64,000 nt of DNA from Thiomicrorhabdus aquaedulcis (GTDB lineage: Bacteria; Pseudomonadota; Gammaproteobacteria; Thiomicrospirales; Thiomicrospiraceae). The position numbers and the translations under genes were made by a program. The stretch covers positions 682,001 to 746,000 of the forward strand of contig NZ_AP018722.1 in the NCBI RefSeq assembly GCF_004001325.1. Reading direction: 5' to 3'. This document shows, in pieces, positions 46,601 through 54,974 of the stretch (position 1 is the first letter of the stretch; each line of letters begins with the position of its first letter). The notes under the pieces were generated by a model. It did not search any database and was not told the origin of the DNA. It saw nothing but the letters and a program-made list of their open reading frames with translations.

Positions 46601-48046
46601 ATGCAATCCTTAGAAACCCAACTGCGTAACGCGTTAAGCGTGAGTTTGCTGGCGCTGTTTTTACTGTTTTGGTGGGTGACCACCTACAGCATTCACCAGC
46701 TTATTGAGCAATATGTGGTGACGCGCTTAAGTCACGACGCCGAAATTTTACAGCGTCAACTCACCTTGCAAAACGGTCAATGGTCGTGGGATCAAAATAG
46801 CAACGAGGTGATTTATCAACGCCCGCAATCGGGACACTATTTTTGGGTCACCACCGTCAATGCTGATGCATCTGTCCCTTTGGCGAGCTTGTCATCGCCC
46901 TCGCTGAGTGACTTTAGCTTGTTTGCCCCAACCGATTCGCAGCACGCCGCGGTGTACGAAACCATGGGGCCAAAAGACAAAATGGTGTTGGTCTATCGAG
47001 CGGCGTTTGCAATGACCGATGCGGTGTCTGGTCAAAAAGCCGATGCGTATCTGTTTGTGGTCGAAGACCATTCGCCCATTCAAAATATCTTAAGGCAGTT
47101 TGATTGGCTGTTTGGGCTGTTTTCGCTGTTAGGGTTGTTGGGGTTGTGGTGGCTGCAAAAGCGCATCTTAAAACGCAGTTTTGCCAGTTTGCAGCCGGTG
47201 CGCCATTCGCTTAATCAAGTGTTAGCGGGTGAGGTGGCCAGTATTAACCATCAAGTTCCCAAAGAAATTGCCCCGTTGGTCAGCACGCTTAATCACGTTT
47301 TGGGGCAGTTGCAATCGCGCTTAGAGCGCTCACGGCAAGCCACGGGCAATTTAGCGCACGCGTTAAAGTCGCCGCTTAACGTGCTGTATCAATTTTTGGA
47401 CGACCCGCACATGAATGCCAACCCGGCGCTAAAAACGGTGTTATTAGAACAAGCCAAACGCATGGAAGTGCTGATTGAGCGCGAGTTGTCTAAAGCCCGC
47501 ACGGCCGGGCGTGGTCTGAGTTTGCAGACGTTTCATTTTAGCGACGATTTACGCGATTTGCTGGCGAGTTTAAAACAATTGCATATTGATAAAATCATTG
47601 AGTATCAGGTGGTTGAGTTTGACTTTGAAGGCTTGGACTTCGATCGAGAAGATCTATTTGAGCTGCTTGGCAACGTCTTGGACAACGCCAGTAAATGGTG
47701 TCAGAGTCGGGTGCGTGTGTTGGTTGTGTTAGAGCCAATGGAGCAAATCAATCAAATGAATCAAATAAATCCACCAGGCCTGGTCAATGCGCCCGCGATT
47801 CGTTTGGTGGTCGAAGACGATGGCCAAGGCGTGTCGGCCGATGACATGCTGTTAATGCAGCAACGCGGTACACGCTTGGATGAGAGTCAACCCGGCCACG
47901 GCTTGGGATTGTCCATTGCCGCCGACATTGCCAAAGCGTATGGCGGCCGTTTGGAGTTTTCGCAACATCGGGTGTTTATCGCCCAAGTTGCCCCTTTGTC
48001 GGGACTGCAAGTGAGTGTTATTTTACCAATGTCGGCGCAGGTTTAA
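46601..48046 (+). CDS. Sensor histidine kinase
   Basis: 481 residues. Two membrane helices (VSLLALFLLFWWVTTYSIHQLI and FDWLFGLFSLLGLLGLWWL) flank a periplasmic sensor domain of about 140 residues. H-box: ATGNLAHALKSPLNVLYQF (His253). N-box: LLGNVLDNASKWCQSR. G-boxes: VEDDGQGVSADDM and GHGLGLSIAADIAKAYGG. The order and the NLAHALKSPLNVL motif place it with PhoQ/QseC-like kinases. A QINQMNQINPPGL low-complexity stretch with a palindrome copy sits in the ATPase domain. The sensed signal is unknown. Confidence 0.92.
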   Translation: MQSLETQLRNALSVSLLALFLLFWWVTTYSIHQLIEQYVVTRLSHDAEILQRQLTLQNGQWSWDQNSNEVIYQRPQSGHYFWVTTVNADASVPLASLSSPSLSDFSLFAPTDSQHAAVYETMGPKDKMVLVYRAAFAMTDAVSGQKADAYLFVVEDHSPIQNILRQFDWLFGLFSLLGLLGLWWLQKRILKRSFASLQPVRHSLNQVLAGEVASINHQVPKEIAPLVSTLNHVLGQLQSRLERSRQATGNLAHALKSPLNVLYQFLDDPHMNANPALKTVLLEQAKRMEVLIERELSKARTAGRGLSLQTFHFSDDLRDLLASLKQLHIDKIIEYQVVEFDFEGLDFDREDLFELLGNVLDNASKWCQSRVRVLVVLEPMEQINQMNQINPPGLVNAPAIRLVVEDDGQGVSADDMLLMQQRGTRLDESQPGHGLGLSIAADIAKAYGGRLEFSQHRVFIAQVAPLSGLQVSVILPMSAQV

Positions 48047-48090
48047 TGTGAGCGCGCGCTTTTAAGCTTTTTGCACGTTTTGGCGTCATT

Positions 48091-48122
48091 TTCAGTTTCA
48101 ATTCAGTTTGCTGCTTTACACT
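48091..48122 (+). promoter_or_regulatory. Direct-repeat operator and -10 upstream of the efflux operon
   Basis: TTCAGTTT at 48091-48098 and again at 48102-48109 (11-base period, one helical turn), with TACACT (48117-48122) as a candidate -10. Tandem sites at helical phasing are the usual target of OmpR-family regulators such as the one encoded 2.2 kb upstream. Confidence 0.5.
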
Positions 48123-48152
48123 GGCCTCATTCATAGTGAATGGGGCTTTTTT

Positions 48153-49511
48153 ATGTCGGTACAAACATCATCGTTAGCGGCTTTAGCCGTAAATTTAATG
48201 GCGGGCTTTACGCTCATTGGTGCAAGCCATTCTGTGTTTGCGCAAACACAACCACAATCACCGGTGCAAACATCGGTACAAACATCGATACAAACTCAAA
48301 CTGCACCCAGCTTATCGCAGGTGGCTCAAGCGGTGTATCAGCGCTTGGCCGAACAGACCTTGTTAACCGGTTATGAGCAAGTGGCGCAAGCGCAAAGTGT
48401 CCTTAAAAGCGGGTTTTTAGCCGAAGGGGTCACGGTCAATCTTAAACATCAAAGTGATGCGCTCACCGAGCAGACCGGGCAGTTTAGTTGGGAGGGCGGG
48501 GTGGCCTTGCCATTGGGATTGGGTGCTCAAAATCAGGCGCGTCGCGAGCTAAGCACGCTGTACGGCGCGCAGCGCGATGCCTATGAGCGCTTGTTGCAAT
48601 CGCAGGCCTCGGGCGTGGCGCGCCAAAGCGTGTGGACGGTTAAAAAGGCGCAAGCCATTCTGCAGCACGCGACTGAGCAAGAGGCGGTTTTTAGCCAACT
48701 CACGCAACAAGTACAGCAGGCCGTAAAGGCCGGCGAACAACCGCAACTGGATTTAGTCTTGGCGCGCAAAGCCCAAGCGCAAGCCAATACACAGCGTTTG
48801 GCCGCGCTTACCCAACTTAACCAGGCCTGGTCAAGTTATGAATATTGGACGGGTTTAAATACCTTACCCAATGATGTAATGGAAAATTTTTCGAATGACC
48901 TTAGCGGTTCAACCGGTTCAAGCGGTTCAATCGCTTTAAGCGATGTCAGCAAACACCCCAAAGTGCAGTGGCAGGCGTTGCAGGTGCAAAAAGCCCAAGG
49001 TCAACTTGCGCTGGAACGGGCACAAAGTAAGCCCAAAAGCACGCTGTTTTTAGGCGCGGTCAGTGAGCAAGACGCACAAACCAGCGCACGCTCGCAGCTT
49101 ATTGCCGAGGTCAGTATTCCGCTCGGAACGCCTGAGTCGTATCAAGCCGCCATGGCCGAGCAAGCCTATGGGGTCAGCGAACAAAACAGTGCGCTGTTGC
49201 AAGCTCAGCAGACGGTGCAACAAAGCGTAAGGTTGCAAGCCCTAGAGTTGCAGGCCTTTGGTGCATTGCAACAGAGTCTTAAAGAAGCCCTTGCGCAAAG
49301 TCAGCAAGTGTATGACATGGCCAAAGCCGGTTATCAACAAGGCGAAACGCCCATGGCAACGCTGTTATTGGCGCAACAACAGCAGCTGCAATCACAGTTG
49401 GATTGGGCGATAAGTGAAGTGGAATACGGGCAAAAAATCAGCGCGTTTTTGCAAGAGCGTGGCGACAATTTAGTCACGCAAGACCTTTCAACACCACCGC
49501 ATGCAAACTAG
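48153..49511 (+). CDS. TolC-family outer-membrane efflux protein
   Basis: 452 residues from ATG 48153, chosen over 48108 because a clean signal peptide (ALAVNLMAGFTLIGASHSVFAQ) begins here. The mature protein is Gln/Ala-rich coiled-coil (QAVYQRLAEQTLLTGYEQVAQAQ; MAKAGYQQGETPMATLLLAQQQQLQSQLDWAISEVEY), as in the CusC/CzcC branch of TolC proteins. It is followed by the adaptor and the RND pump, completing a tripartite system. A GSTGSSGS tract and one palindrome copy (NQAWSS) are inside. Confidence 0.86.
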   Translation: MSVQTSSLAALAVNLMAGFTLIGASHSVFAQTQPQSPVQTSVQTSIQTQTAPSLSQVAQAVYQRLAEQTLLTGYEQVAQAQSVLKSGFLAEGVTVNLKHQSDALTEQTGQFSWEGGVALPLGLGAQNQARRELSTLYGAQRDAYERLLQSQASGVARQSVWTVKKAQAILQHATEQEAVFSQLTQQVQQAVKAGEQPQLDLVLARKAQAQANTQRLAALTQLNQAWSSYEYWTGLNTLPNDVMENFSNDLSGSTGSSGSIALSDVSKHPKVQWQALQVQKAQGQLALERAQSKPKSTLFLGAVSEQDAQTSARSQLIAEVSIPLGTPESYQAAMAEQAYGVSEQNSALLQAQQTVQQSVRLQALELQAFGALQQSLKEALAQSQQVYDMAKAGYQQGETPMATLLLAQQQQLQSQLDWAISEVEYGQKISAFLQERGDNLVTQDLSTPPHAN

Positions 49512-49556
49512 ACACGTGACACGACTTACATCGCTTACCTCGATTAATAGGAACTT

Positions 49557-50852
49557 ATGATGAACATTATTTTTGAAAAAAATTCTTTGCGCGCTGTGCG
49601 TGTGTGGTTGGCCTTAAGAGTCGGCTTAAGTTTGAGTGTGGGTTGCTTGTTGGCCGCACCTGTTACGGCGTATTCACAAGAAAACACTTCGTTGCCTGGT
49701 GCAACGCAGGTGACGGTGGTCTTAACGCAAGCCCAGCAAACCAGCTTTGGCATGCAGTTTAGTGACCCAGAAAAGGTGAGCGAACGGTTAAGTTTTGCCT
49801 ATTCTGGCTTAGTAAGCCGGCCGGCGACTCAGTTAAAAACCCTAAGCGCGCCGGCCGATGGCTTAATTGTGCAGGTGCTTAAAACCCAAGGCCGTGTGGC
49901 GGCGGGCGAGGTAATTATTGAACTGCAAAGCCTGGCGTTATTAGAGGCTCAGCAGGCCTGGTTAAACACGCAAGCCAGTTTAACCTTGGCGATGGCGGAT
50001 AATCAACGCGCGCAAACCCTGCTTAAGTCGGGCGTGGTGGCGCAAAAACAGGCCGCACACTTGGCCGCGCAAGCGCACATGCTGCAACAAGAATTACAGC
50101 AACGCGCACAAACTCTAACCCTACTGGGCATGAGCGACGACCGAGTTAAGCGTTTGCAACAGACGCGCACCATACAACCCGCTACGCTCAGCGTCATGGC
50201 GCCCAGCCAGGGTGCGGTGCAAGGTGTGAGCGTGCAAGTGGGGCAGCGCGTGAGTGTAGGGCAACCCTTGGCGCAATGGTTAGACGTAAGCCCGCTTTCA
50301 GCTGACGCGGTGGTAAGCCAGCATGTTATCGACGTGCATGTGCCTTTGCAGCAAGTCGCTCACCTGCAGTTGGGTCAGGCCGTGGTGGCGCACGCCGCCA
50401 ACGATTCAAGCACCGACCAACTAATACGTGGAACGATTTCGCTGATTGACTTCGCGGCCAATCCACTTAACCAAACCGTGCGAGTGCAATGCCATTTTGA
50501 CAACGCCGACCTGATGCCGGGTGCACTGGTAAAACTCGCGTTTGCGTGGCCGGTCGCACCAGAATTATCAAGCTCATCAAGCTATGCGTATCGTGTTGCC
50601 TCGCCAGCGGTGATTAAGGTAGACGGTCAAAACGTGGTGTTTGTGCGCCAAGCTCAGCAACCCGATGTGTTGGTGATGCACGCGGTGCACGCCTACGAAC
50701 AGCCAACGCTAATAAAAGCCAAGGCGCAAACGGTGATTGTCACCCGCGAGCCGCTTGTTAACGCCCAAGTGGTAACCCAAGGCTTAACCGCTGTACTGGG
50801 GGCGATGGCGGTCAGTGAAGCCGGTGACGAAAGTCCTCAGGGAGAACAATAA
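49557..50852 (+). CDS. Periplasmic adaptor (HlyD/CusB-type) of an RND pump
   Basis: 431 residues with a signal peptide (LSVGCLLAAPVTAYS). Lipoyl/barrel-sandwich signatures: SAPADGLIVQVLKTQGRVAAGEVIIELQS and SVMAPSQGAVQGVSVQVGQRVSVGQPLAQWLDV, with a hairpin of coiled coil between (EAQQAWLNTQASLTLAMADNQRAQTL). A one-mismatch copy of the palindrome (49952-49961) encodes QQAWLN. The stop overlaps the RND start by one base. Confidence 0.9.
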   Translation: MMNIIFEKNSLRAVRVWLALRVGLSLSVGCLLAAPVTAYSQENTSLPGATQVTVVLTQAQQTSFGMQFSDPEKVSERLSFAYSGLVSRPATQLKTLSAPADGLIVQVLKTQGRVAAGEVIIELQSLALLEAQQAWLNTQASLTLAMADNQRAQTLLKSGVVAQKQAAHLAAQAHMLQQELQQRAQTLTLLGMSDDRVKRLQQTRTIQPATLSVMAPSQGAVQGVSVQVGQRVSVGQPLAQWLDVSPLSADAVVSQHVIDVHVPLQQVAHLQLGQAVVAHAANDSSTDQLIRGTISLIDFAANPLNQTVRVQCHFDNADLMPGALVKLAFAWPVAPELSSSSSYAYRVASPAVIKVDGQNVVFVRQAQQPDVLVMHAVHAYEQPTLIKAKAQTVIVTREPLVNAQVVTQGLTAVLGAMAVSEAGDESPQGEQ

Positions 50853-53800
50853 TGTTGTCGCGTACGATGGCCTTTTTTTTAGCGCAACGCATGATGGCGC
50901 TATTATTGGCGGTGGCCTTGTTGGCCGCCGGCTGGATGGCGTTTCAAAAAACGCCCGTGGACGCGTTTCCGGACGTGTCGCCTACCCAAGTTAAAATTAT
51001 TCTTAAAGCCCCGGGTATGACGCCGGCCGAGATTGAATCGCGCATTATTCAACCGCTTGAAGTTGCGTTGTTGGGCGTGCCCAATCAGTCCATGTTACGC
51101 TCGATGGGCAAATACGGCATTGCCGACATTACCTTGGATTTTGTGGAGGGCACTGACATTTATTGGGCGCGCCAACAAGTGGCCGAACGCTTAGCGGGCG
51201 TGAGTTTACCGCAGGATGTCTCGGGCGGCATTGCCCCCATGACCACGCCGTTAGGTGAGATTTTTATGTTTACGGTGGAGGGCAATACCCTTAACACCAT
51301 GGAAAAACGCGATTTATTAGACTGGGTTATTCGACCCGCGTTGCGTTCGGTGGCCGGTGTAGCCGATGTAAACGCCTTGGGCGGTTACGCTCGAGTGTAC
51401 GCCGTTGTGCCCAATAACGCCAAAATGCAGGCGTTGCAAATTTCATTTGCCGCATTGCAACAGGCGTTAGAAGACAACAACCGCAACGACGGCGCGGGAC
51501 GGTTAATTCAGGGTGAAGAGGCGTTATTGGTACGCACCTTGGGCAACGTCAACACCTTGGACGACATTGCCAATATTGTGGTGGCCACCCGCGACGGTCA
51601 AGCCATTAAAGTGGCTGACATCAGTGAGGTTAAAATTGAATCGCTAACCCGTTATGGCGCGGTCACCCACGATGGCGTGGGCGAGGCGGTAGAAGGGCTG
51701 GTGGTGGGCTTAAGCGGCGCCAATACGCGCGATGTGATTGCCGGGGTTAAAGCCAAACTGGTGTCGATTGAATCGGCTTTGCCGCCGGGCATTAGCGTGA
51801 AGGTATTTTACGACCGCAGCCATTTAATTGACAAAGCCATCTCTACCGTGTCCACCGCATTGGTTGAGGCGGTGGTGTTGGTGGTGTTGCTGTTGTTGCT
51901 GTTTTTAGGCAACGTGCGTGCCGCGGTAACCGTGGCGCTGGTGTTGCCTATGGCCGCGTTAATGACGTTTATTTTTATGAATGCCTTTGGTTTGTCTGCC
52001 AATTTAATGTCGTTGGGTGGTTTGGCCATTGCCATCGGTATGCTGGTAGACGCTGCCGTGGTGGTGGTTGAAAACATTGTTACTCATCAAGCCAAAGACC
52101 ATCAAAAACTCCCTAAATTGCACATTATTTACCGCGCCATTGAAGAAGTGTCGGTACCGGTTATTTCGGGGATTGGCATTATTATGATTGTCTTTTTACC
52201 CCTGCTCACCTTGCAAGGGTTAGAAGGCAAACTGTTTGCCCCAGTGGCGTTAACCATTGTGTTTGCCTTGGGCAGTGCATTGGTGCTGTCGCTCACGATT
52301 ATTCCGGTGATTGCATCGTTTGTGTTGGGCAAAGCGTCGCACGAGTTGCCGTGGCTCATGCGTAAATTGGTGGCCGGCTATCGTCCCGTGCTGAGCTGGG
52401 CTTTGGCGCACGATAAGTGGGTAATGGGCTTGGCCGCACTGAGTTTAGTGTTGACCGTGGGCGTGTACACTCAGGTGGGCAAAACCTTTATGCCGCAAAT
52501 GGACGAGGGCGATTTAATTGTGCAGCTTGAAAAACTGCCGTCCATTTCGGTAGACGAGTCGATGCGGATTGATTTGCAAGTGCAGACCGCCTTGCTGAAA
52601 AACATCCCCGAAATAGAGCGCATTGTGGCGCGTTTGGGGGCGGACGAGTTGGGGCTTGACCCGATGAGCTTAAACGACACCGACAGCTTTTTGGTGTTAA
52701 AACCCACTAAAGAGTGGCGTATGAACAGCAAAGACGAGCTCATTGAAGAGATTAGAGTGTTGTTAGAACGCGATTTTCCCGGGGTTAATTACGCCTTTAC
52801 CCAGCCCATTCAAATGCGGGTAGACGAAATGTTGACCGGCGCGCGCGGAGACATTGCCGTGCAAGTGTTTGGCGAAAGCAGCGAAGAACTGAACACCGTG
52901 GCGCTGCAAATGGTGGAACTGTTAAAAACCGTGCCGGGTGCGCAAGATGTCTTTACCGCCCAAAACGACGGCATGAAATACCTGCAACTTGAGATTGACC
53001 GTTTTGAAGCTGGGCGTTTAGGGGTGTCGGTGAATGAGGTGCAAAATCAGTTGCGCGCCTATTTAGAAGGTTTAAACGTCGGTGTGGTCTATCAAGACAA
53101 CCGGCAAATTCCGCTGATTATTAGAGCCGACGCCGCCCATCGCGCTTCGCAAATGGCGTTTTTAAATCAAACATTGGTGCTTGAAAACGGTCAAAGTGTT
53201 TACCTAAACCAAGTGCTTAAGGTGCAAGAGGTCGATGGTCCTGTGTCGGTACGCCGCGAGCAAGGCAAACGGTTTTCGGTGGTGGTGGCCAACGTGACTG
53301 GGCGTGATTTGGTGGGCTTTGTCAGTGACGCGCAAGCGTTGGCCGCGCAATTAGACGTGCCGGCCGGGGTCTATTTTGAATGGGGGGGTGAGTTTAAAAA
53401 TCAGCAACGCGCCGCCGAACGTTTAACCTTGGTGGTGCCGGTGGCATTGGCGTTGATTTTTATGATCTTATTTGCCACTTTCCGGTCAGTCGCCCAAGCG
53501 GTGATGGTGTTGTCTAATATTCCGCTGGCGTTAATGGGCGGAGTATTTGCCCTGTGGATAACCGGTGAATATCTGTCGGTTCCTGCCTCGGTCGGGTTTA
53601 TTGCCTTGTTGGGTATTGCCGTGCTAAACGGCGTGGTGATGGTGAGTTACTTTAACCAACTGTTGGCGCAAGGTTTAAGCCTGTCCGAAGCGGTGTTTGA
53701 AGGCGCGGTGCGTCGTTTGCGTCCGGTGCTGATGACCGCCAGCATTGCCGCCTTGGGCTTGTTGCCGTTGGTGTTTGCCAGCGGACCGGGCTCTGAGATT

Positions 53801-53923
53801 CAACGCCCATTGGCCATTGTGGTGATTGGCGGTTTGTTGTCGTCTACCTTATTAACCTTGGTGATTTTACCCATTTTTTATCGCCGTTTTGGCGTTAAAC
53901 CCAGTATGAGAGCAGAGCAATGA
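50852..53923 (+). CDS. Heavy-metal-type RND efflux permease (CusA/CzcA family)
   Basis: 1023 residues, the length of HME-RND pumps. MSRTMAFFLAQR, KTPVDAFPDVSPTQVKIILKAPGMTPAEIE, GVPNQSMLRSMGKYGIADITLDFVEGTDIYWARQQVAERL and GMLVDAAVVVVENI (TM4 proton Asp) are typical of the family; TM blocks recur in the second half (LPLVFASGPGSEIQRPLAIVVIGGL). With the TolC and adaptor genes it forms a proton-driven exporter; likely substrates are transition metals such as Cu/Ag or Zn/Co, which the sequence does not decide. Confidence 0.92.
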   Translation: MLSRTMAFFLAQRMMALLLAVALLAAGWMAFQKTPVDAFPDVSPTQVKIILKAPGMTPAEIESRIIQPLEVALLGVPNQSMLRSMGKYGIADITLDFVEGTDIYWARQQVAERLAGVSLPQDVSGGIAPMTTPLGEIFMFTVEGNTLNTMEKRDLLDWVIRPALRSVAGVADVNALGGYARVYAVVPNNAKMQALQISFAALQQALEDNNRNDGAGRLIQGEEALLVRTLGNVNTLDDIANIVVATRDGQAIKVADISEVKIESLTRYGAVTHDGVGEAVEGLVVGLSGANTRDVIAGVKAKLVSIESALPPGISVKVFYDRSHLIDKAISTVSTALVEAVVLVVLLLLLFLGNVRAAVTVALVLPMAALMTFIFMNAFGLSANLMSLGGLAIAIGMLVDAAVVVVENIVTHQAKDHQKLPKLHIIYRAIEEVSVPVISGIGIIMIVFLPLLTLQGLEGKLFAPVALTIVFALGSALVLSLTIIPVIASFVLGKASHELPWLMRKLVAGYRPVLSWALAHDKWVMGLAALSLVLTVGVYTQVGKTFMPQMDEGDLIVQLEKLPSISVDESMRIDLQVQTALLKNIPEIERIVARLGADELGLDPMSLNDTDSFLVLKPTKEWRMNSKDELIEEIRVLLERDFPGVNYAFTQPIQMRVDEMLTGARGDIAVQVFGESSEELNTVALQMVELLKTVPGAQDVFTAQNDGMKYLQLEIDRFEAGRLGVSVNEVQNQLRAYLEGLNVGVVYQDNRQIPLIIRADAAHRASQMAFLNQTLVLENGQSVYLNQVLKVQEVDGPVSVRREQGKRFSVVVANVTGRDLVGFVSDAQALAAQLDVPAGVYFEWGGEFKNQQRAAERLTLVVPVALALIFMILFATFRSVAQAVMVLSNIPLALMGGVFALWITGEYLSVPASVGFIALLGIAVLNGVVMVSYFNQLLAQGLSLSEAVFEGAVRRLRPVLMTASIAALGLLPLVFASGPGSEIQRPLAIVVIGGLLSSTLLTLVILPIFYRRFGVKPSMRAEQ

Positions 53924-54393
53924 AAACGACTATGGTTGAAGAGAATGTGAGCCAAAAACTAAGCCAAAACCCCGTTTTACCAGAATTATTAGAGTTAACA
54001 GAGTTAACAGAGTTACCAGGCCTGGTGACTCAATCAAGCGTGTTATTAAGCCTGTTTTTGCCTAAAGCGGTGGTAAGCGACGCGGTGGATTGTTTGATGG
54101 TGCAAGAATGGGTGATTAATTTTAACGTCACGCCCGTGCAAGGCTATGGTGGCTTATTAAAGGGTCAAAATGCGTTAAATAATCAGCGCACCCAAGAGGG
54201 GCAAAATAGCCAAAACAATCAAGACAGTTTAAGCGTTAAAGAACAAGTGGCGGGTTATCAAGACAAAATGCACATTCAAGTTTTGTGTCCATCCGAGCAA
54301 GTGCCCGCCATTTTATTGGCCATAAAAGCCAACCTGCCGCACTCCACGGTGCGTTATGTTATCGTGCCGGTGTTGGCGATGGGTCAGCTTTAA
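53920..54393 (+). CDS. DUF3240 family protein
   Basis: 157 residues overlapping the pump gene by 4 bases (ATGA). The core SSVLLSLFLPKAVVSDAVDCLMVQEWVINFNVTPVQGYG...VQVLCPSEQVPAILLAIKANLPHSTVRYVIVPVLAMG matches DUF3240, a PII-like small protein often encoded after HME-RND pumps. Repeated LLELTELTELPGL (with a palindrome copy) and an NNQRTQEGQNSQNNQDS tract are insertions relative to the family. Its 3' end overlaps the convergent exosortase gene by 35 bases. Confidence 0.82.
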   Translation: MKTTMVEENVSQKLSQNPVLPELLELTELTELPGLVTQSSVLLSLFLPKAVVSDAVDCLMVQEWVINFNVTPVQGYGGLLKGQNALNNQRTQEGQNSQNNQDSLSVKEQVAGYQDKMHIQVLCPSEQVPAILLAIKANLPHSTVRYVIVPVLAMGQL

Positions 54394-54928
54394 TGGATTT
54401 TGTGGGCTTTGTCGGCTTTATGGGCTTTATAGGCGCAGAGTTGTTTTGACTCACTTTAACTCGTTGAGTAAAAATGACAAACAGTAACAGCGTCATCACA
54501 ATAAAGCTGTAACGTCCCACGCAGTCGTGCGCGCAATAAAAATAGTCGCTGTCCCACTGTGTGGCGTAAATCACCAGCGTAATGCGCAGACTGTTTAAAA
54601 AAGCCAAAATTAGATAGTTTTCCATCAGCCAAAGCGTTTTAACCCGCCAATGCGCTGGGTAAGCCAAAATCGCGGCGGCAAGCAGTAAATAGGCGGTTAA
54701 CCCATTGCAACTGTCCACAATCCAAATTTGAAATGGATGACTTAAATAGACTGTGTACCCGTCTAAGGTAACGGGCAGTGCGAATAGACTAATCCAATCC
54801 CGAGTGAGTTCGATGGTGAACTGCGTTTGCCAGGCTTGCACCGCAAACAGCGGTGAGAGGTTGGGTAAAAAAAACACCCCAACCAAACCACTGGCCCATA
54901 AAACGTAGCGAAAAAAAAACCAGCCCAT
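54359..54928 (-). CDS. Exosortase family protein
   Basis: 189 residues, multi-spanning. Exosortases cleave C-terminal sorting signals of exported proteins. Catalytic triad in place: Cys74 (VDSCNGLTAYLLL), Arg115 (LNSLRITLVIYA) and His134 (AHDCVGRYSF). It is a short, core-only form. The C-terminus is an unusual low-complexity tail (APIKPIKPTKPTKSIKADPSPTPAR), and part of it lies over the DUF3240 gene on the other strand. The gene lies 46 bases after its likely substrate gene. Confidence 0.87.
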   Translation of the reverse strand: MGWFFFRYVLWASGLVGVFFLPNLSPLFAVQAWQTQFTIELTRDWISLFALPVTLDGYTVYLSHPFQIWIVDSCNGLTAYLLLAAAILAYPAHWRVKTLWLMENYLILAFLNSLRITLVIYATQWDSDYFYCAHDCVGRYSFIVMTLLLFVIFTQRVKVSQNNSAPIKPIKPTKPTKSIKADPSPTPAR

Positions 54929-54974
54929 AGCCTTCCCCTTATAAATTGACAGGTTACTCGCGTTTATGGATTGC

